Part shown: positions 10,325-20,397 of the stretch, piece after piece | How positions within the stretch are numbered: position 1 is the stretch's first letter | How the letters are laid out: each line of letters starts with the position of its first letter | Origin: Catonia carolina | Lineage: Eukaryota; Arthropoda; Insecta; Hemiptera; Achilidae | DNA: 64,000 bases | Assembly (NCBI GenBank): GCA_035578175.1 | Contig: JAQMRL010000008.1 | Span: 6,052,883 to 6,116,882 of the forward strand | Reading direction: 5' to 3' | The notes under the pieces: generated by a model | What the model saw: the letters and a program-made list of their open reading frames with translations, nothing else | Databases searched by the model: none | Told to the model about the DNA's origin: nothing | Made by a program: the position numbers and the translations under genes

Positions 10325-11624
10325 CAGTTAATCACTAATTACTGTCAAATTAAGCGTTGTACAAAAAAATTGTTTGAAATAAAAGTTGTAGGTTTTTTGA
10401 TTTCATATAATTTTGATTATTACACTTTTGTCAAAAAATGCGTAACAAGGCTTATAAATAAAAAACCCATTGCTTCACAGATTTTGATAAAAAAAACAGT
10501 TAATCACAAATTACTGTCAAATTAAGCATTGTACAAAAAATTGTTTGAAATAAAAGTTGTAGGTTTTTAAATGTTCTACAATTTTGATTATATACACTTT
10601 TGCTCTAAAATGCATATTGAGACTGCAATCTTAGAAAAATCATTTTTTTTCTACACGAACATAGCCTTCCCAAAAATTTCAGCAGATAGGGCACTTATCC
10701 TATCTTGTAGAGCATAAAAAATTTCACAAAAAAATGAAAAGTTGCACAAATAAACTAGTCTTGGTTAACCGATTTTGATTAAAATGTTCAAATCAAGTCC
10801 TCTAGTAGTACCTAACTTAAGTTTCAAGTTTCAACTTTGTGCGATGTTCTGTCTTGAGATTTTTTGTTCACACACGGAGACCAATTGCTAAAACATTTTT
10901 TTTGCGTCCAGGAGACTTTAGGATGAGTATAGGACATGTCAGTTATAACACCTGAAATACATATAAGAATCACACAATGTATCACTACTATCAAGAAAGA
11001 AATTCTAGTACGCTATAAAAAGTTTCACCGATCAAGTAATTTTTCAGATTTTTTTAAAGGAATGCAAATTATCACAAATTTTTAAAAATTGGGGTGATTT
11101 ATATATGAATTTTTTCCCTGCATTAGTAGATTTTTGTTCAAACAACTTTGTGGAGTGATTAGCCACATAATAATCATTTCTGTTTCTCGTGTTATGATCG
11201 TGAACATTGAAATTCTGCAAAAAATTATTTTGCCTAACATACATAATCACCTGAAAAATGTAGAGAGAGGGAACTGTGAGCAATTTAAGCTCCTTAAATA
11301 GTGGTATGGATGAGGTTAGCTGGTTAGCTCCCACCATACACCTAATAGCTTACTTTTGAATTTTAAAAACCCTATTTATATTACCTATGCTAGAATTACC
11401 CCCCATACTAAGATACCATAATGGATATGAGACAGAATGAGGCCATGATAAGCTGCCATTCTGTCATGACATTCTGACATGTTTTTCTTTGGGTTCAGGG
11501 GGTCTGAAAACGTGTACGATTACAATATCAATTGTAAACTCAATTAAAAAAAATTTATATGTAAACATACTTTCCTTCCTAATACTCCTACAATCATATT
11601 TATGGGATAAGAGAAAGTAAAAAT
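10325..11624 (+). repeat. HL-1 repeat split by a LINE tail
   Basis: The 5'-truncated middle runs 10325-10904 and the right end 11481-11624 (GGGTTCAGGGGGTCTGAAAA to GATAAGAGAAAGTAAAAA). The interruption is the reversed non-LTR 3' end at 10905-11480. Confidence 0.75.
10905..11480 (-). pseudogene. Non-LTR retrotransposon 3' end (family F)
   Basis: Read on the minus strand, the C-terminal reverse-transcriptase tail appears as MVGANQLTSSIPLFKELKLL, then TVPSLYIFQVIMYVRQNNFL, then HNTRNRNDYYVANHSTKLFE. The 3' UTR ends TCCTAAAGTCTCCTGGACGC. The same family recurs at 30563-31236 (plus) and 43172-43805 (minus). The polymerase palm with its FADD box is missing. The style is Jockey-like, inferred from the NTR.NDYY tail motif. 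Confidence 0.8.
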
Positions 11625-12209
11625 TTACAAGAACATAGAAAGGAGAATGATCAGGAAAATAAATACAAATAAATATTGTATTAATACATTAATTTATTAA
11701 TAAAAATAAAAATACATTAATTAATAATATAATAGAATAATTAACAAAAAAAAACAATAAATTTTCAAATTAATAATATTTTTAGGTATTTTTCTTTTCA
11801 AATTAAATTTAAGTTATTAATATCAACTACATAATGTTTAATTGGTTTTATTAACAAACATTTTGAACCATCCATAGTAATATAATAAAAATAATCATAA
11901 AATAATAGTAATAATAATAATAATATATAATAAAATATTGTTATTTTTTTTAAATTACATAATTATTTTAATAATAAAAAGGCACTTAAAACAATTAAAG
12001 CTTTATTAGTGAGATATGAAAACAGACCCCTGTATTTATATTTAATTTTAGTTGTTCATTTCTACGCAAAAATATTTTGTTATTATTTTTAATATACTGA
12101 AAAATAAAATCTATGGGTCTTATTTAAAAAAAACCACCTTATGTTTGTTTTACTTTTCTGTTACATAGTTTCATTGTATTATTAGCTGTAGTTTCACTGT
12201 ATTATTAGT
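11625..12209. other. AT-rich, no recognisable feature
   Basis: About 585 bp of A/T-dominated sequence rich in AATAAT and TTAATT words. No open frame or shared repeat is seen. Confidence 0.5.
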
Positions 12210-12382
12210 GCCGGCTGCATTGGTGTAGTTGGTAACGTGCTCACCTCTCATCATGCGGTCTTGGGTTCGAATCCCATTCAGGCACCGCATATTTTTCATA
12301 TGTTACAAAAATCATTCCATCCTTCACCGTCTGCATTAGCAGTAATTGCATAACAGTCGGGCGTTAAACAAAAAAAAATAAA
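12210..12382 (+). mobile_element. SINE-D, full-length reference copy
   Basis: This tRNA-derived SINE is about 170 bp. It starts GCCGGCTGCATTGG, has a box-A-like TAGTTGGTAACGTGC, box B GGTTCGAATCC, then a body with CACCGTCTGCATTAGCAG and CAGTCGGGCGTTAAAC and an A tail. The anticodon arm does not fold well, so it is not a working tRNA gene. Other copies lie at 6741, 8119, 13931, 34459 (variant) and 49004. Confidence 0.8.
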
Positions 12383-12404
12383 TATATATTATTAAATTGT
12401 TGTT

Positions 12405-12793
12405 GTTTAGGTCATCAGCTGAAAGGCTGGTTTGAACCTTAGAGGTTTTACTAAGTAAAACGAGGAGTGAGGTGGTTTACCATTGCCTTCCTCACTGAGT
12501 GGAAAAGTATGCTTATCAGCATGCCGGGCCCTCTGAAAAGCACATATTTTCCACTCTGTAAAAGACCCCTTCCCTTCATTCACCACAGGGTCTGGCTGTA
12601 TAATGAAATCCATTACTTTCAGAGGAGATAACTCTGATTAGTGTATTTTACACCTCTACCTCTTCTGTTCTTAAATGATTCAGTCATTTAATTGGCTGAC
12701 CATGCGATAAGAAACAGAACTATTTATTTTAGCCCTGCAACGAACAGACTGAGTGTAAATAATTTGACACTCTACCTGTCTGTTATGGGCAGA
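12405..12793 (-). repeat. SINE-B, full length
   Basis: Reversed copy with both ends. The family frame is open on the minus strand (12613 down to 12407) but truncated at its 3' end by a mutation after the KPLR codons. Confidence 0.85.
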
Positions 12794-13345
12794 TTATTAA
12801 ATATGGAAAGATAATTAAAGTCAAACATTTTAAATACTTAGGCGAGATCCTCGAACCCACAGGTGGAGAGAAGATTGCACTGAAAACTCGACTGCAGAAA
12901 ATGAAGGGGGCATTTGGCATGACATTTACAATAAGAAATGTATGTCCATTGGGGTGAAGATTAAGCACTACAGCTGTCATTAAACCAGCAGCATTATATG
13001 CAAGTGAGACCCTTACATTCCAAAACAAAGGTGATATTGAAAACATACAGAAGGAAGAATAGAAGATCATAAGGAAAATTCTAGGTCCAAAATTAACAGA
13101 AGAGGGCTACAGGCTATACTCCAGAAGAACAACCGAGAAGATGTCTAACCTAGCGGAAGACATATGGAAAAGAAGGCTGCAATTCTACGGACAAATCAGT
13201 AGACTCTCCCCAACACGACTCACTAACAAGATTCTTATTTACATAGAAAAAGTTAAATCAACAACACCCCATGGATTACACAAGTGAAAATAGACTTACA
13301 TAAGGCACAAATATCCCGGACACTAACATACATAAAAAACGATCA
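12790..13345 (+). pseudogene. Non-LTR reverse transcriptase C-terminal region
   Basis: The frame reads FKYLGEILEPTGGEKIALKT, then RLQKMKGAFGMTFTIRNVCP, a stop, and on to KPAALYASETLTFQ and later RLQFYGQISRL. YLG, ALYASET and R(R/K)LQFYG are conserved landmarks of the thumb and connection region of arthropod non-LTR RTs. At least two in-frame stops break it and the palm motifs are absent. It starts at the 5' edge of the neighbouring SINE-B, so that copy may have inserted here. Confidence 0.75.
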
Positions 13346-13357
13346 AATGAAGTAATA

Positions 13358-13726
13358 ATGAATTTTCTGGGGGAATCCTTGGCAACAAAGTGTCGGAAAA
13401 GACGACTGCAATATTACGGACATCTAATGAGGTTTAGGGATATGGAAAATGAGACCTACAAGTTGATCAGAAGCCAGGAAGGACTTAAAACCAGAGACAG
13501 ATGGTTGAAGGAAGTGGAGGAAGACCTCATAACGTTGGACATCTCGGGCAACGACATTATGAACAGAGACATTTTTAGGCACAAGATTAAGACTTTCGGG
13601 AATTTCCATTCTGCTGAGTCCAAGACTAGAATCTGGACAGAGGAGGAGAGACAGGTGGTGAGTAGGAGGATGAGGGAGTATCACGCAAGGAGGCGACAGC
13701 TCCCAAAACAGCTTAAGGGAAAATGA
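13358..13726 (+). pseudogene. Second non-LTR RT tail fragment, 122-codon frame
   Basis: CRKRRLQYYGHLMRF repeats the RLQFYG landmark of the preceding fragment, so this is a second copy or duplication joined head to tail. The C-terminus WTEEERQVVSRRMREYHARR matches the charged end typical of these RT proteins. It ends at a stop followed by an A-run (13770-13780), the expected 3' end of a LINE. Confidence 0.7.
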
Positions 13727-13781
13727 ATTTAATTACATAACTAGTGCGCTCTTAAAAGGGCTATACAATTAAAAAAAAAAA

Positions 13782-13925
13782 GGCACAAATAGACCCAACA
13801 GGTATTTGAGACAGAAACAGGATAAACGAGTGGAATGTGATGCCAGAGAATGAGGTCCTTAGGAGGACAGGGACGAAGTGGACAGAGGAGAGGAAGTAAA
13901 CACATGGGGAGAGAATGAGAGAAGG
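13782..13925 (+). pseudogene. Short third RT-tail remnant
   Basis: Translation around 13850-13915 gives RRTGTKWTEERK, a stop, then THGERMRE, a degenerate version of the charged C-terminus seen in the preceding fragment. Its upstream end begins GGCACAAATAGACCCAACAG, like sequence at 13301. Confidence 0.5.
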
Positions 13926-13930
13926 TTTTC

Positions 13931-14053
13931 TTTTTTTGACTTCAGACTGTCTGCAATTACTGCTAATGCAGATGGTGAAAGATGAAATGATATTTTGTAA
14001 CGTATGAAAATATGCCATACCTGAATGGGATTCGAACCCAAGACCGCATGAGT
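13931..14053 (-). repeat. SINE-D, truncated
   Basis: Reversed SINE-D body with the box-B complement (GATTCGAACCC). The head is cut off after the box-B/anticodon region near 14053. Confidence 0.7.
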
Positions 14054-14534
14054 AATCAGGGAGTGGTGAAAAACAACCACTAGGGAATAGTAAATTATAT
14101 TATACTATTAAAAAGTTGGAAACAGCATTGCGGTGGCGTTATAAAGAAGATCCATCATCAACAAATATTATCGATATAAAAGACATTTACTAATTCAGAA
14201 TTATTTCTTAAATATTACGTTACAAATAAATTTCATTCTAAATATGCAAGAAATACTAGGGGCGTTTTTATTCAACCTTTGTTAGGTCATAAATAAAAGA
14301 CAAGTGAATTTAAAAAAAAAAAATTTATTGCTACATGTTATGTATACTAATGGATACTTTCCTACAAAATCAACTTGATGATATTTCTAATACTCTCTTC
14401 ATAAAATATTCCCGTTAATAAATTTAAATGAATCTTAACATTTTCTTGAAGTTCCTCATTGAGTTTCTTGTAGAGTTATGCAGCTGTTTATTGCGAAACC
14501 TTACAAAATTAGCAGAGAGCTACTTTTCAAAATA
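14054..14534. other. AT-rich stretch, no recognisable gene
   Basis: Low-complexity A/T sequence with an open frame on the plus strand (14428-14625) that has no recognisable motif and runs across a transposon boundary. Confidence 0.4.
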
Positions 14535-15018
14535 CAGGGTGATTATAAATGAAATAAACACTTTCGAAAGCTTCTTAAACAACAAACTGGTGTATTTGAA
14601 TATAGTAAATGATATAGGTTTGTAGGGAATTTTTTAAAGTTTATGTTGGTACAACTGTTGCAAGCATTTTGTAGTTGGCTGCTGTTACAACGACCAGTCT
14701 AGTAAGCAAAATGGACACTACTCAATATTGGAGAAAGCTTATTGTGTTCTTGAATTAGCCAAAACAAACTCGGTTACGGTTGTGCAACGTCATTTCAGAA
14801 CAAAATACGGTAAACCGGCACCAACAAGGCAATTGATCTATGACTGGTATAAACATTTTGAAAACAGTGGATGTCTGTGTAAAAGGAAGAGTACTGGAAG
14901 ACCTTCTGTTACAGAAGAACAAATTTATAGTGTTAGTGATGTTTATGTACCAAGTCCAGAAAAATCAACTAGATCAGCAAGTTTAGAATTGCAAATTCCT
15001 CAACCGACGACCGTGTAA
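14535..15018 (+). mobile_element. Tc1/mariner-type element, 5' part with transposase N-terminus
   Basis: A TA dinucleotide precedes CAGGGTGATTATAAATGAA, a plausible terminal repeat. The frame from about 14728 reads EKAYCVLELAKTNSVTVVQR, then HFRTKYGKPAPTRQLIYDWY and STGRPSVTEEQI, the paired helix-turn-helix DNA-binding region of an IS630-Tc1-mariner transposase. The ATG at 14711 is one frame off, indicating a frameshift. It breaks off after PQPTTV, before the catalytic core, where a ribozyme-bearing repeat begins. Confidence 0.75.
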
Positions 15019-15019
15019 G

Positions 15020-15150
15020 AGGTTAATAAATTTCACTAACCCTTTTAAACTGCTTTAGTTTCTATTATCTGTCACTGAGACGTGTTTCGGTGGATCCACT
15101 ATCATCAGAATACAAAATACCGTTTGAAACTAAAATTTGTTTTTAACCCT
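15020..15150 (-). repeat. Diverged copy of the ribozyme-bearing repeat arm
   Basis: The order TTTCACTAAC, TTTTAAACTGC, GTGTTTCGGTGGATCCAC, TCATCAGA and TTTGAAACTAAAA matches one arm of the palindrome at 22793-23204. It is a separate, older insertion, probably part of a Penelope-like terminal repeat. Confidence 0.65.
15073..15117 (-). ncRNA. Degenerate hammerhead ribozyme motif
   Basis: On the minus strand CTGATGA (15108-15102) is followed by a hairpin containing GTGGATCCAC and then GAAAC. The stem III closing base pair is lost (ACGTC instead of ACGTG before the cleavage triplet) and stem I is weak, so this copy is probably inactive. Confidence 0.5.
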
Positions 15151-15162
15151 TATAACGCCAAA

Positions 15163-15556
15163 AGTGCCCATAACAGATAGGTGGAGTGTCAAATTATTTA
15201 CACTCAATCTGATCGTTTCAGGACTAAAATAAATAGTTTTGTTTCTTATCACATGGTCAGCCAATTAAATGACTGAATCATTTAACAACAGAAGAGTTAA
15301 AGGTGTAAAAAACACTAATCAGAGTTATCTCCTCTGAAAGTAATGAATTTCACTATAAAGCCAGACCCTGTGGTGAATGAAGTGAAGGTGTCATTTGCAG
15401 AGTGGAAAATATATGCTTTTCCGAGGGCCCGGCAAGCTGATAAGTGTGCTTTTCCACTCAATGAGGAAGGCAATTGTAAACCACCTCACTCTTTGTTTTA
15501 CTTAGTAAAACCTCTACAGGTTCAAACCAGCCTTTCGGCTGATCACCTAAACAAAA
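15163..15556 (+). repeat. SINE-B, full length
   Basis: Both ends are present. The family frame is open from 15343 with several substitutions (for example HARQADKCAF-like changes). The copy is moderately diverged. Confidence 0.85.
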
Positions 15557-16279
15557 CAACGCCAAAACAACCAGGAGTAAAACCCATAAAAATAAACTGA
15601 ATTAGTAAACATGATTTATAAAACCATATTGATGATATTAATATAAAATAAATAAAGTACGTATTTCTAAAACGATAAAATACATTTTGTTTTCTACAGA
15701 GTTATTAACAATAATATTATTAGGAAGACTTAAAAACAGTTTAGTTTATACTTATAAAAATCACTACAAAAATAATATTAGTAAATCGATATCAGTTATA
15801 AATTATTAATACAATTATTAAACCAGTATCTTAAATCATAGAAACACAATTTTATAACATAAGATTTAAATTACTTTACATAATTTCTCCAAAACATACA
15901 TTAAACAAATTTTTTTTATTCAGGATATCCGAGATCTTTCAAAAAAGTGAGAAAGGGTATTGAGAAGAGTAGAAAATAAACCAAGAAAACTTAATGAATT
16001 GAATAAATTCGAATTAAGTTAATTACAAAGTTTAAGGGATTCCATTAACACATTTAGTGTGGTGTCAATATACGTGACAAATACCGATTACGACAGAATT
16101 AAATGAGATGTAAAACGTCTTCACCGAATTACGGACATGGTGGACTACCACGCAGAGATTTTTGTGACTGACGGATGTGGTAGGACTACCACTTGGATAT
16201 TTCAAAAACACTATTCGAGTTTTTTGTCAGTAGGGTTGGTAGATCTGATTTTTTTAGAATCATAGTTCAGTAGTAATAG
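15557..16279. other. AT-rich unique stretch
   Basis: No repeat match or plausible exon was found. The segment 16070-16260 is less AT-rich but shows no open frame of note. Confidence 0.4.
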
Positions 16280-16282
16280 TTA

Positions 16283-17021
16283 TGCTAGCAGTACACTATC
16301 GCCGAATGTAGGCGAAGTCAGGCGAATACGATAGTGTACTCGGTGTATTTGTGGTTATTCGTTCCACTTCACCTCGCCATGGTTCGTATTGGCCTTAGTT
16401 CGGTCTGGAGTCGGTACTTTGCACGAATACAGACGAATATTGAGAGCGAAGTGGGACAAACTGCTAGCAGTACACACTCGCCTTCATTCGGGCTACATTA
16501 TTCCGTGCCTCTACACCATACTTTTTATTTACTTTTTATTCATTACCTACTTACTTATTTATTATTTTATTCATTACCTACTTATTTATTTACTGTGTAC
16601 TTTTTATTTAAAAAATTTGTATTTTCAAATGAAAATACTTTAGTTTTTTTGGAAGCTTACCATAGTGAGGGAGTGTTATGGGATCCTTGCCATAAAAAAC
16701 ACAAGGATAAGAAGCACATAAACGACGCGTGGGTTCGTTTAAGCGAACAATTAAACCGCTCCACGGTAGAATTAAAAAAGAAGGAATCTCTAATGGCAAG
16801 CTTTAGAGCATAACTGTACATATAAAAAGCCGCTGCAACCCCTACATTAAAATCAATTTTCTGATCTACGTTGAATTATGTGATGACACGATCGAACTGA
16901 GGTTTCGCGAATATAGACGAGTATGTACTGGGTTAGTTCGTGTAGAACATTCGCTGAGATTCGTTGTCGCGACTTGGCCCGAATATTCGGCGAATCATTC
17001 GGCAATAGTGTACTGCTAGCA
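16283..17021 (+). mobile_element. PIF/Harbinger-like transposon with MADF-type frame
   Basis: The ends are an inverted pair, TGCTAGCAGTACACTATCGC on the left and the complement of TGCTAGCAGTACACTATTGC on the right. The 3-bp target duplication TTA (16280-16282, 17022-17024) is the TWA target of PIF/Harbinger. Those elements encode a DDE transposase plus a MADF/Myb-SANT-like protein; only the latter is represented here. The 739-bp size means it is non-autonomous. Confidence 0.7.
16334..16813 (+). pseudogene. MADF-domain-like protein fragment of the Harbinger-like element
   Basis: The last 55 residues of a 159-codon frame read TLVFLEAYHSEGVLWDPCHK, then KHINDAWVRLSEQL, then ELKKKESLMASFRA. This follows the MADF pattern: acidic start, LW, a basic stretch, NDAW..L, then KKK..L...FR. 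The N-terminal 100 residues are low-complexity and hydrophobic and probably not native. The frame stops right after the FRA residues, where related proteins usually continue. It likely encodes only the DNA-binding part, if anything. Confidence 0.6.
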
Positions 17022-17289
17022 TTAGAATAATATATTGAGTTGAGAGTGTGTGAAAGTCGTTCCTTGATACATTGAATTGGTTAGTAAGGACAGAGAGTTT
17101 ATTAAAAGGACTGCAGTGGGATCCCCACCACAAAAATTCATACGTGGTAGGTATACCACATCCACACAGAATGTGTTAGGAGTAAAAACAGAAAACCAGG
17201 TGGACAGAAGAAAGGAGAAGTCTACAGTGCTGAATTCTGAGAGTGTCGGCTGCAAAAAGAGCTTCCAGAAATGTCAAGTCAATGGATAA

Positions 17290-17640
17290 TTCTGGGAAAT
17301 ATTGCGAGATACTGGATATTTTTTTCATCTTATAGAACCAGTCCAAAGCCTGTACAAAGATACCAGAGGGATAATAGCAATGGAGAACTCCAATTCTGAA
17401 GAAGTAATTATTAATAGAGGAGTAAGACAAGGGTGTGGTCTATCACCCACTTTGTTTAATATTTATTTTGATGACGTGATCAGAAGATGGATGTCTCAAA
17501 TACACACTGGTATTCTCATAGGAGAAGATAGGGTTGTAAACTTCCTATTATTTTCCAATGACCTGATAATGCAACAGGAGAATGAAGAGGAGGACCTGCA
17601 GAGAGCACTCTATACTATTTTCCAAGGCTGATGAGCTGTG
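17290..17640 (+). pseudogene. Non-LTR reverse transcriptase palm fragment
   Basis: The frame from 17302 contains GVRQGCGLSPTLFNIYFDDV, the RT motif-B region, then a motif-C position reading LFSNDLIM instead of the catalytic F/YADD. The first catalytic aspartate is therefore replaced by asparagine. The end, EEEDLQRALYTI, fits the helix after motif C. The fragment abuts a SINE-B at 17643. It is an inactive remnant. Confidence 0.75.
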
Positions 17641-17642
17641 AA

Positions 17643-18035
17643 CCTGCCCATAACAGACAGGTGGAGTGTCAAATTATTTACACTCAATCTGTTCGTTGCA
17701 GGGCTAAAATAAATAGTTCTGTTTCTTATCACATGGTCAGCCAATTAAATGACTGAATCATTTAAGAACAGAAGAGGTAGAGGTGTAAAAGACACTAATC
17801 AGAGTTATCTCCTCTGAAAGTAATGAATTTCATTGTACAGCCAGACCCTGTGGTGAATGAAGTGAAGGTGTCATTTACAGAGTGGAAAATATGTGCTTTT
17901 CAGAGGGCCCGGCATGCTGATAAGCATACTTTTCCATTCAGTGAGGAAGGCAATTGTAAACCACTTTACTCCTCGTTTTACTTAGTAAAACCTCTAGAGG
18001 TTCAAACCAGCCTTTTGGCTGATGACCTAAACAAC
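17643..18035 (+). repeat. SINE-B, full length
   Basis: Starts CTGCCCATAACAGACAGG, ends CTAAACAACA, and has the family frame open from 17823. Confidence 0.85.
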
Positions 18036-18055
18036 ATATATAATATAAACATAAT

Positions 18056-18436
18056 ATGAACATTTTGTGTCAGGTTAAAAGAAATAACATGATTTTTTTT
18101 TTTAAAGCTTATATACCCTATTGCCCTTGGGATATGAAAGTGTCCCAGAAGGCGGATGAACCAGACTCTGGTCAACGGCATTGGGATGTGGAAGGCCAGG
18201 AGATGACCACTGCATTAAAGATCCGTCAGGATATTCTCAAAAGCAGCCAAATTATCATGATGAGTCCATCTGTAACTAAATATTCCGGAGGTAAAATAGT
18301 CCCCCATTCGGGTCTCCGGGTGGGGACAGCTTCAAATGGGTTTACAAAAGATCTGGGTGCTGAGAGCTATGCGCAATGGAAGAGGGTGGCAATGGACAGA
18401 GCTAGATGGAGGGCTGCCAACCAATCTTACGATTGA
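18056..18436 (+). other. Unrecognised 126-codon open frame
   Basis: The last 25 codons, YAQWKRVAMDRARWRAANQS followed by YD and a stop, resemble the final residues of non-LTR RT proteins, which often end DR..WR. The preceding 100 residues match nothing I recognise. It is most likely the tail of another retrotransposon joined to unrelated sequence. Confidence 0.35.
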
Positions 18437-18639
18437 GGTAGAAGGAGGAGGAGGTTGAAAATGACAGTAAATATCAATATTGAAACATATACTTATACTT
18501 AAACATGATACAAAACTCAAAACCAAACTAAAAATATCAAAATGGTGATTTTTCAGTTCAATGGGAAACTTGATATTCTCACTCTTTCACTAGTTTAAAA
18601 ATCAACAAAATGATGCAATGTTCTTGGTTCAAAAACTGA

Positions 18640-18700
18640 AATCATTCTGCGGGCCATTAAAATTTACGCGGCGGGCCGCGGGTTGAACAGATCACTGCTC
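18640..18700 (-). repeat. hAT-type terminal fragment
   Basis: GCGGGCCGCGGGTTGAACAG and CACTGCTCTAG read on the minus strand as a CAGTG...CCCGCGGCCCGC end, a pattern typical of many hAT (Charlie-like) termini. Only this end is seen; a partial SINE-B follows at once. Confidence 0.45.
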
Positions 18701-18701
18701 T

Positions 18702-18770
18702 AGAGGCTTTACTAAGTAAAACGAGGAGTGATGTGATTTACCATTGCTTTACTTACCGAGTTTGGCAAGT
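18702..18770 (-). repeat. SINE-B 3' fragment
   Basis: It contains the complement of the SINE-B segment around ACTAAGTAAAACGAGGAGTG and is truncated at both ends. Confidence 0.6.
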
Positions 18771-18790
18771 CACAAAATTAAAAAATTATA

Positions 18791-19566
18791 CGAGGCGTAT
18801 TTTTAAAGTAAGTACCGTTTGAAAATAAAAAAAAAAATAAAAGGAAATTTGCAAAAACTAATTTTATTTTCGGAATCTACATACTTTTATCTATTTTTCT
18901 ACATAGTTTTCAAGTTTTTGTAAACACTTATCATATCGCACAACTAAATTTTGGAAACCTTCTTCATAAAAACTTGCCGCCTGCTGTGATTTGACCTTTG
19001 GCTTTGACCTTTACGGGAGAGTGCGTGTGTCTCCAATCCATGCTTTGTTTCGATTCGGGAGTGAATGCGAAATCCACGTTTCGTCTCCAGTTACGATCCG
19101 ACTCAGCATATCGTCACCGTTTTCGTCATAACGTGTCAGAAAATTCCAGGAACTGTCGAGTCTTTTGAACTCTCTCGAGCGGCCTCACACTGCCGCTCAG
19201 ACCCGAGCTGCATTGGACTCTTTTGGCTGGGAAGTTTTGGACCACCCACCCTACAGCCCTGACCTTGCGCCGAGCGACTTTCATCTCTTCCGTCATCTGA
19301 AACATCACTTGGGCGGCAGCCGTTATGACGATGACGACGAATTGAAAACGGCCGTGAATTCTTGGTTATCACAGCAGGCGGCAAGTTTTTATGAAGAAGG
19401 TTTCCAAAATTTAGTTGTGCGATATGATAAGTGTTTACAAAAACTTGGAAACTATGTAGAAAAATAGATAAAAGTATGTAGATTCCGAAAATAAAATTAG
19501 TTTTTGCAAATTTCCTTTTACTTTTTTTTTATTTTCAAATGGTACTTACTTTAAAATCTGTCATAT
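18791..19566 (+). mobile_element. Foldback mariner: inverted-duplicated 3' half
   Basis: The left arm (18791-19150) is antisense transposase: the complement of the C-terminal coding end and TIR, joined by deletion to the complement of the TGDETW catalytic region. The right arm (19165-19566) is sense and carries FGWEVLDHPPYSPDLAPSDF to the stop, then the TIR. The outer 185 bp of the two arms are near-perfect inverted copies. A normal mariner has TIRs of about 30 bp, so this is a rearranged derivative, one of three of this shape in the window. Confidence 0.75.
19165..19467 (+). pseudogene. Mariner transposase C-terminal fragment
   Basis: The 100-codon frame holds RPHTAAQTRAALDSFG, YSPDLAPSDFHLF (third catalytic D) and the C-terminal VVRYDKCLQKLGNYVEK. 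The HDNA catalytic aspartate just upstream is lost at the inversion junction. This is the C-terminal quarter of a protein of about 345 residues. Confidence 0.8.
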
Positions 19567-19713
19567 ATACAAAAATACCCCCAAAATAAAACCTCCGAGA
19601 CATCCTGTATAAAATTCGTTAAAAACCACAAACAATGGAAAAAAAAATATAGAAACAACAAACAATTCCATAAAATTTATTTTTAACAATCATAAAATAT
19701 TGCTTGTATTTTT

Positions 19714-19750
<37 letters not shown>

Positions 19751-20024
19751 TTATTAATAAATATAATAATAAAATTTATTAGAATTTGATTTATTTTAAA
19801 CGGTCAGTAATAATATATAATAATAATAATAGTAATAATAAAAAAAACAAATAACTGGTACTTTTCTTATGAATATTAATAAACAACAATTAATTATTAT
19901 TTTTACTTTATAAATGTATAATAATTAATTAATAATATTTTAGTAATTAATTGGTCAGATACAAGATATGATTGTAAATACACAATGTAAACGCTATATA
20001 AATTTAGTCTCCCTTTCTTTTTAA
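19567..20024. other. AT-rich DNA with an ATT microsatellite
   Basis: About twelve ATT units lie at 19713-19748 and further ATAATA runs follow to 19850. No gene is seen. Confidence 0.6.
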
Positions 20025-20345
20025 GACCCCATAGGATCACTTTAGTTCAAATTCATGTTTGTTCCAGGGTTGGGTTTCTTTGAGAAGCATGCTCTCTTGA
20101 GAGCGCCTTCCTTTCGTTAGGCTTACACTTTCTTAAGACACTCTGATTTTTGTCTCCGGTCTTCATCGGTAAACACCCTGTTGTATACTCTCCTGGGTTT
20201 TGGTGCAAATGTGATCATGTTAGCCTTGACCAGTCGGTCGTACTCTGTTGATTTCGTTAGTAGGTCCTGTTTAGTGATTTTAAGTTCCTCCATATCTTGC
20301 TGTACATTTTTCAGCCAATTAGGTCTCTACACAAGTCTCCCTTTA
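20025..20345 (-). pseudogene. Non-LTR RT C-terminal tail (family G)
   Basis: On the minus strand the frame reads RPNWLKNVQQDMEEL, then RLVKANMITFAPKPRRVYNR, VFTDEDRR and, at the end, FSKKPNPGTNMNLN before a stop. The same protein end and 3' UTR (TGATCCTATG.GGTCT) occur at 34125-34400, so the two are copies of one LINE family. No palm domain is present. Confidence 0.75.
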
Positions 20346-20397
20346 TGAACAATTTTTCACAATTATTTTAATTTTAGACATTCTAAATGAAATTATA

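Noticed and set aside
16388..16643. Hydrophobic frame with repeated YLL/FIHYLL, possible membrane protein
   Set aside because: The repeats come from a TTTATT-rich tract inside the Harbinger-like element, and the overlapping MADF frame explains the coding signal better.
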